Below, piece by piece: positions 8,441 to 17,840 of a stretch of 64,000 nucleotides of DNA; position 1 is the stretch's first letter; each line of letters starts with the position of its first letter. The notes beneath the pieces were generated by a model that saw nothing but the letters and a program-made list of their open reading frames with translations, ran no database searches and had not been told where the DNA came from. The stretch comes from Cryobacterium cheniae (lineage in GTDB: Bacteria; Actinomycetota; Actinomycetes; Actinomycetales; Microbacteriaceae): contig NZ_SOGN01000044.1 of the NCBI RefSeq assembly GCF_004403395.1, positions 186,446 to 250,445 on the forward strand, given 5' to 3'. Position numbers and translations under genes: made by a program.

Positions 8441-10078
8441 CTAACCCTTGGCCAACGCCGCGTAACGGAACTTGAACGACGCGTCGAGCGTGTCGCTGGT
8501 CCCTGTCACATCGGTGCCGGTGACGGCGACCTGGGCACCCTGGAGCAGCGGCACGGTCGACAGCTGCGCGGCAACCTTGTCCTGGATCTCCTCGATCAGC
8601 GCGGTGCGCTCGGCGGGATCGGCGGTGACGGCCTGCTTGAGAATCAGGGCGTCGACCACCGTGTCGCTGTAGTGGTTCTTCAGGAAGCCGCCTTCGAGGA
8701 AGAACGGGGTCAGGTAGTTGTCGGCGTCGGAGTAGTCCGGGAACCAGCCGAGCTGGTAGACGGGGTAGACATCCGTCGTGCGGTCCTTCGAGTACTGAAC
8801 CCACTCGGTGGTCTGCAGGTTGACTTTGAAGAGGCCCGATGCCTCCAGCTGGTCCTTGACCAGGGCGTACTCGTCGCCGGAGGACGGGCCGTAGTGGTCG
8901 TTGCTGTACTGAAGGTTCAGCTCGACCGGGCCGGTCACGCCGGCGGCCTCGAGGGTTGCCGCCGCCTTGTCGGCGTCGGGGGCACCCTCACCGTCGCCGT
9001 AGAGGCCCTTGAGGGACTCGGTGGCACCGGTCAGTCCGGCCGGAACGTAGGAGTACACCGGGGTGTACGTGCCCTTGTAGACCTGCTCGGCGATTTCGTC
9101 GCGGTCGACCAGGTCTGCCACGGCCTGGCGCACGGCGAGAGCCTTGGCCGGGTCGGCCTCGGCGGTCTTGGCGCCGAAGGGCTGGGTGTCGAAGTTGAAG
9201 ACGATGTACCGGATCTCGCCGCCGGGGCCGTCGACGACCTTGACCTGGTCGTTGCCGCGCAGGTCCTCGATGTCGGTGGCCGACAGGCTGCGGAACGCGA
9301 CGTCGATGTCACCCTGCTGCACTTCGAGCTTCAGGTTGGACGCGTCGGCGTAGTACTTCACGTTGACGACGTCGGTCTTGGCCGCGCCCAGGAGACCCTC
9401 GTAGTCCGGGTTGGCCTTGTAGCCGACCAGGTTGTTGAAGTCGTAGCTGGTGATGACGTACTGGCCGGCGAAGGCGTTCGCGTCGACGATGTCCTGGTCC
9501 GGCGTGAGCTCCGTGGCCGAGAACGATTCCTCGTCGACGATGGGGCCGGCCGGACTGGACAGGATCTGCGGGAAAATCTGGTCGTTCGCCAGCTTGAGCG
9601 TGAACACGACGGTGGTGTCATCGGGGGCCGCGACGCTGTCCAGGTTGTAGAGCAGCGAGGAGGGGCCGCTGTCGTCCGCGATCGCCAGCTGGCGGTCGAA
9701 GGTGAACTTGACGTCGGAGGAGGTCAGCTCGTTGCCGTTGGCCCATTTCAGGCCGGGCTTGAGGGTGACCGTGTACTCGGTGGGGCTGGTGAACTCGGCG
9801 GCGGTGGCGATGTCGGGCTCGACGTCGGGGCTGCCGTAGGGGGTGTTCATCAGGAACGGGAAGACCTGGTTCTGCACGGCGAACGAACCATTGTCGTAGG
9901 AACCGGCCGGGTCGAGCGATGTGATCTTGTCGGTCGTTCCGATCGTGATGGCTTCGCCACCGGAGCCGGTCTCGTCGTCGGTTCCGCCGGCGGAACAGCC
10001 GGCCAGGGTCAGCGCGGCGACCGCGACAACCGCTGCGGCGCTGAGCCCTCTCGCGCGTGAAGTGGATGAGAATGCCAT
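8441..10078 (-). CDS. ABC transporter substrate-binding lipoprotein, DppA/OppA (SBP_bac_5) type
   Basis: Extracytoplasmic receptor of the importer, 545 aa. The N-terminus has a signal peptide with lipobox LAGC, followed by a Gly/Ser/Thr linker (AGGTDDETGSGGEA). The SBP_bac_5 body is recognisable by the early SLDPAGSYD segment, GLKWANGNELTSSDVKFTFDR, and late RTALIEEIQDKVAAQL. The ATG is preceded by GAGGAAGAGG. It is the first gene of the operon running to the divergent ATPase or hydroxyacid dehydrogenase. Peptides are the usual ligand class; the real ligand is unknown. Confidence 0.93.
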   Translation of the reverse strand: MAFSSTSRARGLSAAAVVAVAALTLAGCSAGGTDDETGSGGEAITIGTTDKITSLDPAGSYDNGSFAVQNQVFPFLMNTPYGSPDVEPDIATAAEFTSPTEYTVTLKPGLKWANGNELTSSDVKFTFDRQLAIADDSGPSSLLYNLDSVAAPDDTTVVFTLKLANDQIFPQILSSPAGPIVDEESFSATELTPDQDIVDANAFAGQYVITSYDFNNLVGYKANPDYEGLLGAAKTDVVNVKYYADASNLKLEVQQGDIDVAFRSLSATDIEDLRGNDQVKVVDGPGGEIRYIVFNFDTQPFGAKTAEADPAKALAVRQAVADLVDRDEIAEQVYKGTYTPVYSYVPAGLTGATESLKGLYGDGEGAPDADKAAATLEAAGVTGPVELNLQYSNDHYGPSSGDEYALVKDQLEASGLFKVNLQTTEWVQYSKDRTTDVYPVYQLGWFPDYSDADNYLTPFFLEGGFLKNHYSDTVVDALILKQAVTADPAERTALIEEIQDKVAAQLSTVPLLQGAQVAVTGTDVTGTSDTLDASFKFRYAALAKG

Positions 10079-10245
10079 AGCCGTGAGCCTCTTCCTCTAG
10101 AAAACCGATGCCGGCTCGCACGAATCATGCGCGTCCCGCATTGCTGTAGGAAAAGAATTAGCACAGAATGCCCGGTGCACCCGCGCTTTGCGATGCATCT
10201 TTATCGAGCTGCAATCTAGGTCGCGTGCCGGCCGACGAGACGGGC

Positions 10246-12117
10246 CTACTCCTCGCGGAGGTTGCGGCGCTCGGCCTCGACCCGCACCAGCTCCCGCTGG
10301 AGCGCCACATAAATTTCGCGGTTCGTCGCATCCGCGCGCTGGAGCCGGCCGAGCAGCTCGGCTTTCTGGCGCAGCAGATCCCGGTCGATCAGGGCCACGG
10401 TGATGTCGCGCACGTAGCGGCCGATTTCACGTTCGGAGCGTTCGGGCAGCGGCGCCATCGCCAGCTCCTTGACCAGGTTCTCGAGCGTGGCCGGCACCTC
10501 GGTGACGATGCGGTCGAGCCAGTCGACGGCGTCGTGATGCGGCGCGGTGGCCGCGATGGCGTCGCGCACCACCGCCAGGGAGGTGTTCACGAAGTTGGTC
10601 GCCGCGGCGCGCTGGATCAGGTCCGCTCCGACGATGGTCGGGCGCTGCAGCATGGCCATCAGGCCGTCACGCTCCAGCCGGGTGACCGGGTCGGTCGCCA
10701 GGTCGATCATGGAGAACGACTGCTCCCGCGGGCCCGTTTCGTCCTCCCCCGGCTGCCGGGCGCCCGGCGTGGCCGTTCCGGCGGCGCGGGAGCGGGACAG
10801 GGCGGCGGAGACCGCCCGGCCGACCTCTCCGAGCTCCATGCCGAGCATGCGCGCCAGCTCGTGCGTATAGCCGGGGCGCAGGGCCGGGTCGCGGATGTCG
10901 CCGACGACCGGCGCCGCGGCGCGGAGCGCGGCGACGCGACCCTCCACGGTGTCGAGGTTGTACTGCCCGAGCAGTTGCCGGATCATGAACTCGAACATGG
11001 GCTTCTTCGAGTCGATCAGCCGGCGCACGGCGTCGTCGCCGCGGTGCAGTCGCAGGTCGCAGGGGTCCAGGCCCTCGGGGGCGACGGCCACATACGTCTG
11101 GGCGGAGAAACGCTGTTCCTCGCTGAACGCGCGCACGGCGGCCTTCTGGCCGGCGGCATCGGGGTCGAACGTGAACACGACCTCGCCGACCCCGCTGTCG
11201 TCGCCCAGCACGCGGCGCAGCACCTTGATGTGGTCGACTCCGAAGGAGGTGCCGCAGGTGGCGACCGCGGTCGTCACCCCGGCGAGGTGGCAGGCCATGA
11301 CGTCGGTGTAGCCCTCGACGACGACGACCTGGTGGCCGCGGGAGATGTCCCGTTTGGCGAGGTCCAGCCCGTAGAGCACCTGCGCCTTGTGATAGATGGG
11401 TGTTTCGGGGGTGTTCAGGTACTTGGGTCCCTTGTCGTCGTCGAGGAGCCGGCGCGCCCCGAAGCCGATGGTCTGCCCGGTGATGTCCCTGATCGGCCAG
11501 ACCAGGCGTCCGCGGAACCGGTCGTACACCCCGCTCGATCCTTCCCGGCTGGAGACCAGGCCGGCGAGGGTGAGCTCCTCGGTGGAGAACCCCCGGGCCC
11601 GAAGGTGGTTGGTGAGTTCGTCCCAGCTTTTCGGGGCGAAGCCGACCCCGAACCGGGCAGCCGCAAGGGAGTCGAAGCCGCGTTCACCGAGGAAGGTGCG
11701 TCCGACGAGGGCGCCGGGGCTGCCGAGGCGTTCCACGAAGAAGTCGGCCGCGGCCTGGTTGGCGGCGTACAGGCGGGCCCGATTGGTGTGGTCGGGAGCC
11801 TCGCCGGCGCCGCCCTCGTAGTGCAGCTCGATGCCGACCCGGCCGGCGAGCCGTTCGACGGCCTCGCTGAAGCTGACGTGGTCCATCTTCTGCAGGAACG
11901 AGTACACGTCGCCGCTCTCGCCGCAGCCGAAGCAGTGGTAGAAACCGACCTGCGGGCGTACGTGGAAGCTCGGGCTGCGCTCGTCGTGGAAGGGGCACAG
12001 CCCTTTCATCGATCCCACGCCCGCGGACTTGAGGCTCACGTAGTCGCCGACGATGTCGGCGATGTTGGTGCGGGCTTTGACCTCTTCGATGTCGTTTTGT
12101 CGAATCAGGCCGGCCAT
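10246..12117 (-). CDS. dnaG: DNA primase
   Basis: Synthesises RNA primers at the replication fork; 623 aa, normal length. The N-terminal CHC2 zinc finger uses Cys41, His44, Cys62 and Cys65 (CPFH ... CFGC). The catalytic core has the TOPRIM acidic motif VVVEGYTDVMA and DPDAAGQKA. The C-terminal helical region should bind DnaB helicase. The ATG shares one base with the dgt stop (TGATG), so the two are probably co-translated. A much longer reading of this frame upstream through dgt is not genic. Confidence 0.96.
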   Translation of the reverse strand: MAGLIRQNDIEEVKARTNIADIVGDYVSLKSAGVGSMKGLCPFHDERSPSFHVRPQVGFYHCFGCGESGDVYSFLQKMDHVSFSEAVERLAGRVGIELHYEGGAGEAPDHTNRARLYAANQAAADFFVERLGSPGALVGRTFLGERGFDSLAAARFGVGFAPKSWDELTNHLRARGFSTEELTLAGLVSSREGSSGVYDRFRGRLVWPIRDITGQTIGFGARRLLDDDKGPKYLNTPETPIYHKAQVLYGLDLAKRDISRGHQVVVVEGYTDVMACHLAGVTTAVATCGTSFGVDHIKVLRRVLGDDSGVGEVVFTFDPDAAGQKAAVRAFSEEQRFSAQTYVAVAPEGLDPCDLRLHRGDDAVRRLIDSKKPMFEFMIRQLLGQYNLDTVEGRVAALRAAAPVVGDIRDPALRPGYTHELARMLGMELGEVGRAVSAALSRSRAAGTATPGARQPGEDETGPREQSFSMIDLATDPVTRLERDGLMAMLQRPTIVGADLIQRAAATNFVNTSLAVVRDAIAATAPHHDAVDWLDRIVTEVPATLENLVKELAMAPLPERSEREIGRYVRDITVALIDRDLLRQKAELLGRLQRADATNREIYVALQRELVRVEAERRNLREE

Positions 12118-13367
12118 CAGTGTTTCACCAGGCGTGCGTACCAGGCCAGCGCCGACTGGTCGGTGAGGCTGGCCACCTGGTCGACGACCACGCGTTTGCG
12201 GGCAGCGTCGTCGGCGGCCGCATGCCAGTCTTCCCGGTATCCCGGATCGAGGTGCTCGTCTCCGGACGCGTGCAGTGTGCGCGCCAGCAGCGTGAGCACC
12301 TGCCTCTGTTCCACGTAGATGGGCTTGCGGGTTTGACGCGTCATCACGAAGGTCGCCACGATGCCCTTCAGCACGGCGATCTCCGCCTCGACCTCTCGCG
12401 GCACGACCACGTGGGCGCCGTACCGGATCAGGTCCGCCCCCGGGTTGGCGTCGCGGGTGGCGCGCACGGCGGCGCCGCTGAAGCGGCCGATCAGCTGGCT
12501 GGTCAGGTTTTTCAACAGGCCCTGGTCGCGGCGGCTGCCCGTCCAGGTCTCCAGCCAGGCGTTGAGCGAGTCGAGTCGGTCGAAGGCGTCGGCCAGATCG
12601 TCCTCGGAGAGTCCGTCGCCGGTCCACTCGGTCATCGTGGCCAGGAGGGACTCGTGGTTCGCCCGGCTGCTGAGCTGTCCGACATCGATGTAGCCGCTGA
12701 CGACGGCGTCCTCGAAGTCGTGCACGGAGTACGCGATGTCGTCGGAGAGGTCCATCACCTGGGACTCGATGCAGAGCCGGCGCGCCGGGGCGCCGGAGCG
12801 CATCCACTCGAAGGCCTCCCGGTCGTCCGGGTAGAAGCCGTACTTGGCGCGGCCGCTCGGATCGGCGACCGAGGAGTCGGCCGCCCACGGATACTTGCAG
12901 CTCGCGTCCAGGCTGGCCCGGGTGAGATTGAGCCCATGGCTGCGGCCGTCGCGGCCGAACACCTTCGGCTCGAGACGGGTCAGCAGGCGCAGAGTCTGCG
13001 CGTTGCCCTCGAAACCGCCGATGTCGGCGGACCACGTGTTGAGGGCCTTCTCGCCGTTGTGGCCGAAGGGCGGGTGGCCGATGTCGTGTGCCAGGCACGC
13101 GGTGTCGACGATGTCCGGGTCGAGCCCCAACCGCAGGGCCAGCTCGCGCCCGACCTGGGCAACCTCGAGGGAATGGGTGAGCCGGTTACGCGCGAAATCG
13201 AGGCCGGCGGTCGGACTCAGCACCTGGGTCTTGGCGGCCAGTCGGCGCAGCGCGCTCGAGTGCAGGAGCCGGGCCCGGTCGCGCGCGAAATCGCTGCGCC
13301 TGGAGCCGTGCTCCTCCGGCAGCCAGCGTTCCTCGTCGTGCCTGCTGTATCCCGTCTCGTTAGCCAC
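12117..13367 (-). CDS. dgt: Deoxyguanosinetriphosphate triphosphohydrolase-like protein
   Basis: HD-domain dNTPase that converts dNTP to deoxynucleoside plus triphosphate; about 416 aa. The HD signature is visible as RNRLTHSLEVAQ, then LAHDIGHPPFGHNGE, and the later Asp in DLSDDIAYSVHD. GTG 13367 is chosen because AAGGGGA lies about 9 nt before it; an earlier GTG at 13385 is possible. It overlaps the end of dus by 8 bp and touches dnaG, an arrangement seen in other actinobacteria. Confidence 0.9.
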   Translation of the reverse strand: MANETGYSRHDEERWLPEEHGSRRSDFARDRARLLHSSALRRLAAKTQVLSPTAGLDFARNRLTHSLEVAQVGRELALRLGLDPDIVDTACLAHDIGHPPFGHNGEKALNTWSADIGGFEGNAQTLRLLTRLEPKVFGRDGRSHGLNLTRASLDASCKYPWAADSSVADPSGRAKYGFYPDDREAFEWMRSGAPARRLCIESQVMDLSDDIAYSVHDFEDAVVSGYIDVGQLSSRANHESLLATMTEWTGDGLSEDDLADAFDRLDSLNAWLETWTGSRRDQGLLKNLTSQLIGRFSGAAVRATRDANPGADLIRYGAHVVVPREVEAEIAVLKGIVATFVMTRQTRKPIYVEQRQVLTLLARTLHASGDEHLDPGYREDWHAAADDAARKRVVVDQVASLTDQSALAWYARLVKH

Positions 13368-14532
13368 CGCTCGTGTCCCCTTCACCTTCGGTCAGATTGG
13401 CGCGCTCGGTCGACACGAGCTCCTGGGAATCCAGCCAGTGTTCGGGCAGCGAGGTCTTCTTCGGGCTGCCGGCTCGGCCCCTCGGCCCCTCGGCGCCCTC
13501 ACCGGGATATTCCAGGTCCCCGTCGAGGGTGCCGAGCAGGTCGTCGAGCTGTGCGAGCGAGCCGACCGAGGCCAGGTTCGCCCGCAGGTCGCCGCCGACC
13601 GGGTAGCCCTTGAAATACCAGGCCACGTGCTTGCGGATGTCCCGGCAGGCCCGCTCTTCGCTCTCGAAGAACTCGGTCAGCAACACCGCGTGGCGGCGGA
13701 AGGCGTCGGCGACCTGGCCCAGGTTGGGCTGGATCTTGGCGGCCGGCGCGCCGGACGCGTCGCCGCGGAAGGCCGCGGCGAGGTCGCCGAACAGCCAGGG
13801 CCTGCCCAGGCAGCCGCGGCCGACGACGACACCGTCGCAGCCGGTCTCCGCGACCATGCGCAGGGCGTCCTCGGCGGACCAGATGTCGCCGTTGCCGAGC
13901 ACCGGCACGCTCGTGATGGTGTTCTTGAGCGTCGTGATGGCGGACCAGTCGGCCTGGCCGGAGTAGTACTCGGCGGCCGTGCGGGCGTGCAGGGCGATGG
14001 CGGCGACACCGGCGCCCTCGGCCGCTTTGCCGGCCTCCAGATAGGTGAGGTGGTCGGAGTCGATGCCCTTGCGCATCTTGACGGTCACCGGCACGTCGCC
14101 CGCCGCTTGGACTGCCCCTTCGACGATCTGGCGGAAGAGCCCGAGTTTCCAGGGCAGGGCGGCGCCGCCGCCCTTGCGGGTGACCTTGGGAACCGGGCAG
14201 CCGAAGTTCAGGTCGATGTGGTCGGCACGGTCTTCGGCCACGAGCAGGGTGACGGCGTCGGCGACGGTCTTCGGGTCCACCCCGTACAGCTGGATGGACC
14301 GCGTCTTCTCGCTCTCATGGTGGTTGATCAGTCGCATCGACTCGGTCGTCCGTTCGACCAGCGCGCGCGAGGTGATCATCTCGCTGACGTAGAGGCCCGC
14401 GCCGAATTCGCGGCACAAACGACGGAATGCCGTGTTGGTGATCCCGGCCATGGGCGCGAGAACGACGGGCACGTCGAGCGTGAGCGGGCCGATCTTGAGG
14501 GGCGCCGGGCTGGTCTGGGTTGCGGAGGTCAT
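13360..14532 (-). CDS. dus: tRNA-dihydrouridine synthase, DusB type
   Basis: FMN-dependent reduction of uridine in tRNA D-loops; 390 aa. The TIM-barrel motifs are clear: VVLAPMAGITNTAFR near the N-terminus, LNFGCPVPKVTRKGGG with the catalytic Cys, VKMRKGID, ALHARTAAEYYSG, GNGDIWSAEDAL and VVVGRGCLGRPW. The C-terminal helical domain is followed by a low-complexity tail. A TGGGAGAATT motif lies 6 nt before the ATG. It may begin the dus-dgt-dnaG operon. Confidence 0.94.
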   Translation of the reverse strand: MTSATQTSPAPLKIGPLTLDVPVVLAPMAGITNTAFRRLCREFGAGLYVSEMITSRALVERTTESMRLINHHESEKTRSIQLYGVDPKTVADAVTLLVAEDRADHIDLNFGCPVPKVTRKGGGAALPWKLGLFRQIVEGAVQAAGDVPVTVKMRKGIDSDHLTYLEAGKAAEGAGVAAIALHARTAAEYYSGQADWSAITTLKNTITSVPVLGNGDIWSAEDALRMVAETGCDGVVVGRGCLGRPWLFGDLAAAFRGDASGAPAAKIQPNLGQVADAFRRHAVLLTEFFESEERACRDIRKHVAWYFKGYPVGGDLRANLASVGSLAQLDDLLGTLDGDLEYPGEGAEGPRGRAGSPKKTSLPEHWLDSQELVSTERANLTEGEGDTSGG

Positions 14533-14538
14533 CTCGTC

Positions 14539-14548
14539 AATTCTCCCA
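14539..14548 (-). promoter_or_regulatory. TGGGAGAATT start-proximal motif (dus)
   Basis: The ten bases TGGGAGAATT lie 6 nt before the dus ATG. The same ten bases precede recO and lepA in this window. It resembles an extended -10 (TGn followed by GAGAAT), so a leaderless promoter is inferred. Confidence 0.4.
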
Positions 14549-14577
14549 GACGCCGGGGCGCCCCGCTGACGGCCGTG

Positions 14578-14706
14578 CTAGGTGCCGCAGGAGCCGCCCC
14601 CGCAGCATCCGCCGGCGTCGGCCTGGCCCAGCAGTTCGATCGTGGGAACGGTGGACGCCTCGGCGGGGACGGTGGTCGTGCTGTCGGTGTCGGGTGCAGC
14701 GGTCAT
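14578..14706 (-). CDS. 42-residue Cys-rich peptide coupled to DsbA-like gene
   Basis: A small frame absent from standard length cut-offs. The ATG overlaps the stop of the dsbA-like gene in ATGA. It encodes a Thr/Ala-rich first half and a C-terminus ending GGCCGGGSCGT with three Cys. There are no membrane helix and no signal peptide. The tight coupling and the Cys cluster suggest a redox or metal-binding partner of the upstream thiol oxidoreductase, but no family is recognised; a Cys-rich C-terminal tail of a modified peptide is another option. Existence as a gene is supported by the overlap and a clean stop; function is unknown. Confidence 0.65.
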   Translation of the reverse strand: MTAAPDTDSTTTVPAEASTVPTIELLGQADAGGCCGGGSCGT

Positions 14707-15362
14707 TTGTTGTTCTCCTCGATGTTTTCGGTCTGCGCCTGGCGGAGCGCCTGGGCGAAGGTATCAGGGTCCTGCGCGCCGGAGATGCCGTATCGGCCGT
14801 CGATGACGAAGAAGGGCACCCCCTGGATGCCGTAGGCGGCGGCCTGGGCGACGTCCGCTTTGACGTCCGGGAGGAAGTCGTGGGCGGTCAGGGCGCGAAT
14901 CACGTCCGCGCGGTCCAGCCCGATTTCGGCGGCGAGGTCGGCGAGGTCGTCGATCCGGCCGACGTGGCGGCCGTCGACGAAGTAAGCCTTCAGCAGTCGT
15001 TCCTTCATGTCGAGCTGGCGTCCGTGCGCCTTCGCGTAGTGCAGCAGCTCGTGGGAGATGACGGTGTTGGTCTGGTGCACGGCGTCGTAGTCGTAGTGCA
15101 ACCCGACACTTTCGGCGATGCCGGTGACGCGTTCGAGCATCAGCTCGACCTCGGCGACGGGCAGGCCCTTGCGCTGGCTGAGGTAGTCGACCGGGCTGCC
15201 GTCGAAGTCGACCGGGGTGTCCGGCGCGAGCTCGTAGCTGTGGTATTCGACCTCGACGTTCCCGTCGAACAGGGCCGCCCCGGCCTCGAATTTGCGCTTG
15301 CCGATGTAGCACCACGGGCACTGAACGTCGGACCAGATGTCTACTTTGATGGTTTCACTCAC
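14703..15362 (-). CDS. DsbA family oxidoreductase, FrnE-like
   Basis: Thioredoxin-fold protein of 219 aa with active site CPWC near the N-terminus (VQCPWCYIGK) and the helical insertion typical of FrnE/DsbA. The cis-Pro region is GIQGVPFFVI, and the segment YGISGAQ follows, as in FrnE homologues. No signal peptide is seen, so it should act in the cytoplasm as a disulfide isomerase or oxidoreductase. GTG 15362 is chosen because it starts the fold and sits 7 nt after the uppS stop; earlier starts would add a basic, unstructured extension. Confidence 0.9.
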   Translation of the reverse strand: MSETIKVDIWSDVQCPWCYIGKRKFEAGAALFDGNVEVEYHSYELAPDTPVDFDGSPVDYLSQRKGLPVAEVELMLERVTGIAESVGLHYDYDAVHQTNTVISHELLHYAKAHGRQLDMKERLLKAYFVDGRHVGRIDDLADLAAEIGLDRADVIRALTAHDFLPDVKADVAQAAAYGIQGVPFFVIDGRYGISGAQDPDTFAQALRQAQTENIEENNK

Positions 15363-15369
15363 TGTGCGG

Positions 15370-16236
15370 TCAACCCTCGGTGCCCCCCGTTGTATTCCCG
15401 GCCGGGGCGGTCGGCGCGTCCACGGCACCGCCGTAACGGCGGTTGCGGGACGCGTAGAGCTCGATCGCACGCCACAGGTCCACGCGGCCGAAGTCCGGCC
15501 AGAGGGTGTCCAGGAACACCATCTCCGCGTAGGCGCTCTGCCAGAGCAGGAAATTGCTCGTGCGCTGCTCCCCCGAGCTGCGCACGAACAGATCGACGTC
15601 GGGCAGGTCCGCCGTGTACAGGTGGCGCTGGATCGACTTCTCGGTGATGCCGGAGGGCTTCAGTCTGCCCGCGGCGACGTCCTCGGCCAGCGCGCGCACG
15701 GCATCCGCGATCTCGGTGCGTCCGCCGTAGTTCACGCACATGGTGAGGGTGAGCACGTCGTTGCCCACGGTCAGCTGTTCGGCGAACTGCAGCTCCTTGA
15801 TGACGGATGCCCAGAGCCGGGGCTTGCGTCCGGCCCACCGCACGCGCACGCCCCACTCGTTGAGCTGGTCGCGCCGGCGGTGCAGGACATCCCGGTTGAA
15901 GCCCATCAGGAAGCGCACCTCGTCGGGCGACCGCTTCCAGTTCTCGGTGGAGAACGCGTAGACGCTCAGGTGTTTCACGCCGATCTGGATGGCCCCCGCG
16001 ACGACGTCGAGAAGGGCCGCCTCCCCGGCCTTGTGGCCCTCCACGCGCGGCAGCCCGCGCGCGTTCGCCCACCGGCCGTTGCCGTCCATGACGATCGCCA
16101 CGTGCTCGGGAACGGCCTTCGTCGGCAGAGCGGGCGGGTACAGGCCGGTCCAGTCCAAAGGCTGGAACGGCACCGCGTCCTTGTGGGTCAGGGGCTTCTG
16201 ACCGAACGGATTGAGGCTGAAGGGAGTGGGGGTCAT
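15370..16236 (-). CDS. uppS: Isoprenyl (undecaprenyl/decaprenyl) diphosphate synthase
   Basis: cis-Prenyltransferase making the polyprenyl lipid carrier for cell-wall precursors; 288 aa. Motifs are [13 protein letters not shown], the GHKAGE helix, [26 protein letters not shown] and FLDTLWPDF. The ATG at 16236 overlaps the recO stop by 4 bp (ATGA), so it follows recO in the operon. An earlier start would only extend into recO. Confidence 0.95.
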   Translation of the reverse strand: MTPTPFSLNPFGQKPLTHKDAVPFQPLDWTGLYPPALPTKAVPEHVAIVMDGNGRWANARGLPRVEGHKAGEAALLDVVAGAIQIGVKHLSVYAFSTENWKRSPDEVRFLMGFNRDVLHRRRDQLNEWGVRVRWAGRKPRLWASVIKELQFAEQLTVGNDVLTLTMCVNYGGRTEIADAVRALAEDVAAGRLKPSGITEKSIQRHLYTADLPDVDLFVRSSGEQRTSNFLLWQSAYAEMVFLDTLWPDFGRVDLWRAIELYASRNRRYGGAVDAPTAPAGNTTGGTEG

Positions 16237-16955
16237 CGACTCACGTGTTCCAACGATCGGAGGCCGCGCCCGAGGTGCCACTGCGTGTAGGCGGCGACGA
16301 CCCCGGTGGCCTGGGCTCTGGTTTGCGGCGGGGTGGACTTGGTGTGTTCCCAGTCCCCGGTCAGCAGGGAGCCGAGCAGGGCGATGGTGGCCGGGTCGAG
16401 CCTCGGTGAGCCGGGGGCGGCGCAGTCGTCACAGACGATCCCGCCGACCTGCACGACCATCGCGGAGTGGGTCCCCCGCGCTCCGCACCGTGCGCAGTCC
16501 TCGAAGCTGGGTGCCCAGCCGGCCATCGACAGTGCTCGGAGCAGATAGGAGTCCAGGGTGAGGCCGGCGCCGTGCTCGCGGCGGGAGAGCGACCGGAGGG
16601 CACCCACCAGCAGCAGGTACTGCTGCAGGGACCCCTCGGCCTCGGTGAGTTTGTCCGCGGTTTCGACCATGGCGCTGGCCGCCGTGTAGCTCGGGTAGTC
16701 GGCCGTGATCTGGGCGCCGTAGGAGGCGATGGACTCTGCCTGCGTGATGATGTCGAGGCTGCGCCCCTCGTAGAGCTGCACGTCGGCGACCATGAACGGT
16801 TCGAGTCGGGCCCCGAATTTCGACGCGGTGCGGCGCACTCCCTTGGCGACCGCGCGCACCTTCCCGTGCTGGCGGGTGAGCATGGTGACGATGCGGTCGG
16901 CTTCGCCCAGCTTCTGGGTGCGCAGCACGACGACATCATCACGGTAGACAGGCAC
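16233..16955 (-). CDS. recO: DNA repair protein RecO
   Basis: Recombination mediator acting with RecR to load RecA on gapped DNA; 240 aa. The N-terminal OB fold begins [19 protein letters not shown] and continues [17 protein letters not shown]. The C-terminal part contains a zinc-binding CARCG ... CDDC. Starts with GTG. A TGGGAGAATT motif is 5 nt upstream, and it is the first gene of the recO-uppS-dsbA block. Confidence 0.94.
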   Translation of the reverse strand: MPVYRDDVVVLRTQKLGEADRIVTMLTRQHGKVRAVAKGVRRTASKFGARLEPFMVADVQLYEGRSLDIITQAESIASYGAQITADYPSYTAASAMVETADKLTEAEGSLQQYLLLVGALRSLSRREHGAGLTLDSYLLRALSMAGWAPSFEDCARCGARGTHSAMVVQVGGIVCDDCAAPGSPRLDPATIALLGSLLTGDWEHTKSTPPQTRAQATGVVAAYTQWHLGRGLRSLEHVSR

Positions 16956-16960
16956 CCTTC

Positions 16961-16970
16961 AATTCTCCCA
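16961..16970 (-). promoter_or_regulatory. TGGGAGAATT start-proximal motif (recO)
   Basis: Same ten bases as before dus and lepA, 5 nt from the recO GTG. A candidate extended -10 element; inferred. Confidence 0.4.
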
Positions 16971-17033
16971 CCTGGCGGAAGCGCGAGCTGCCGAGCGCGC
17001 CGACGCCCACCGATTCAGTGGTTTCATTAGGGG

Positions 17034-17732
17034 GTGCCCTCCACCTCCTTCTTCATCCCGCTCTGGCTCGACCTCACGGCCGTCGCCATCGGAGCGGTTC
17101 AGGGTGCCATGTTCGCCGGCCGTTTCACCGACCGCCGCTTCGATCTGCTGGGGATCGCTCTGATCGGCGTCACCGTGGGACTCGGCGGCGGGCTGCTTCG
17201 CGACATCCTGCTGGGCGGCGTTCCCGCCGCGCTGCAGAGCAACTGGTACCTGCCGGTGTGCGCGGGGGCGGCCCTGCTGGGCATGCTGCTGCAGAGCCTG
17301 TTCAATCGGCTCGGCCCGTTCATCATCGCGCTCGACGCGGTGACCATCGGGCTGTTCGGCGCCCTCGGGACCAGCAAGGCGCTGGCCGCCGGGCTGCCGG
17401 AGATCCCCGCCCTGTTCGTGGGGATCATCACGGCTGTCGGTGGGTCGGCACTGCGGGACATGATGCTGAACGTGCCGATCGCGGTGATGCACGTCGGCTC
17501 CTTCTACGCCGTCGCGGCCGGGGTCGGCAGCGGACTGCTCATCGTGCTCTTCCTGCTACAGGTGCCGATCACCGTCGCCGGGATCAGCTGCGTCGTGGTG
17601 ACGACCGTCATCCGGATCCTCGCCGCCCGGTACGGCTGGAGTCTGCCGCAGCAACGGGCGATCGGCAGCTGGCCCCGGTGGCGGCGCGACAGCATCGTGC
17701 CCTTTCGCCGGGGCAGACGCCTCAGGGACTGA
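17034..17732 (+). CDS. TRIC-type cation channel family protein (YicG/UPF0126)
   Basis: Inner-membrane protein of 232 aa with seven hydrophobic helices. It carries two repeats of the family's glycine motif followed by an Arg-Asp pair: GLGGGLLRDILLGGVP in the first half and VGGSALRDMMLNVP in the second. This duplicated signature is that of prokaryotic trimeric intracellular cation channels. Starts at GTG 17034; divergent from recO with a 78-bp gap. The C-terminus is basic and cytoplasmic. Ion selectivity is not visible in the sequence. Confidence 0.88.
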   Translation: MPSTSFFIPLWLDLTAVAIGAVQGAMFAGRFTDRRFDLLGIALIGVTVGLGGGLLRDILLGGVPAALQSNWYLPVCAGAALLGMLLQSLFNRLGPFIIALDAVTIGLFGALGTSKALAAGLPEIPALFVGIITAVGGSALRDMMLNVPIAVMHVGSFYAVAAGVGSGLLIVLFLLQVPITVAGISCVVVTTVIRILAARYGWSLPQQRAIGSWPRWRRDSIVPFRRGRRLRD

Positions 17733-17840
17733 GACTCCGACCGCCCGAAACTGGTCGACAAAGGACGGATTCCGCTCTGGCCTTTCCCTGCGTCCCGGGT
17801 GAGACTATTGAGAAGAACTCACGTCGTTTGGAGGAACCTC

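Noticed and set aside
10168-12318. 716-codon open frame antisense to dnaG
   Set aside because: Composition and lack of motifs mark it as a high-GC shadow of dnaG.
12118-13098. dnaG extended upstream to a 950-aa protein
   Set aside because: The extension is an out-of-frame reading of dgt; DnaG homology begins at the ATG at 12117.
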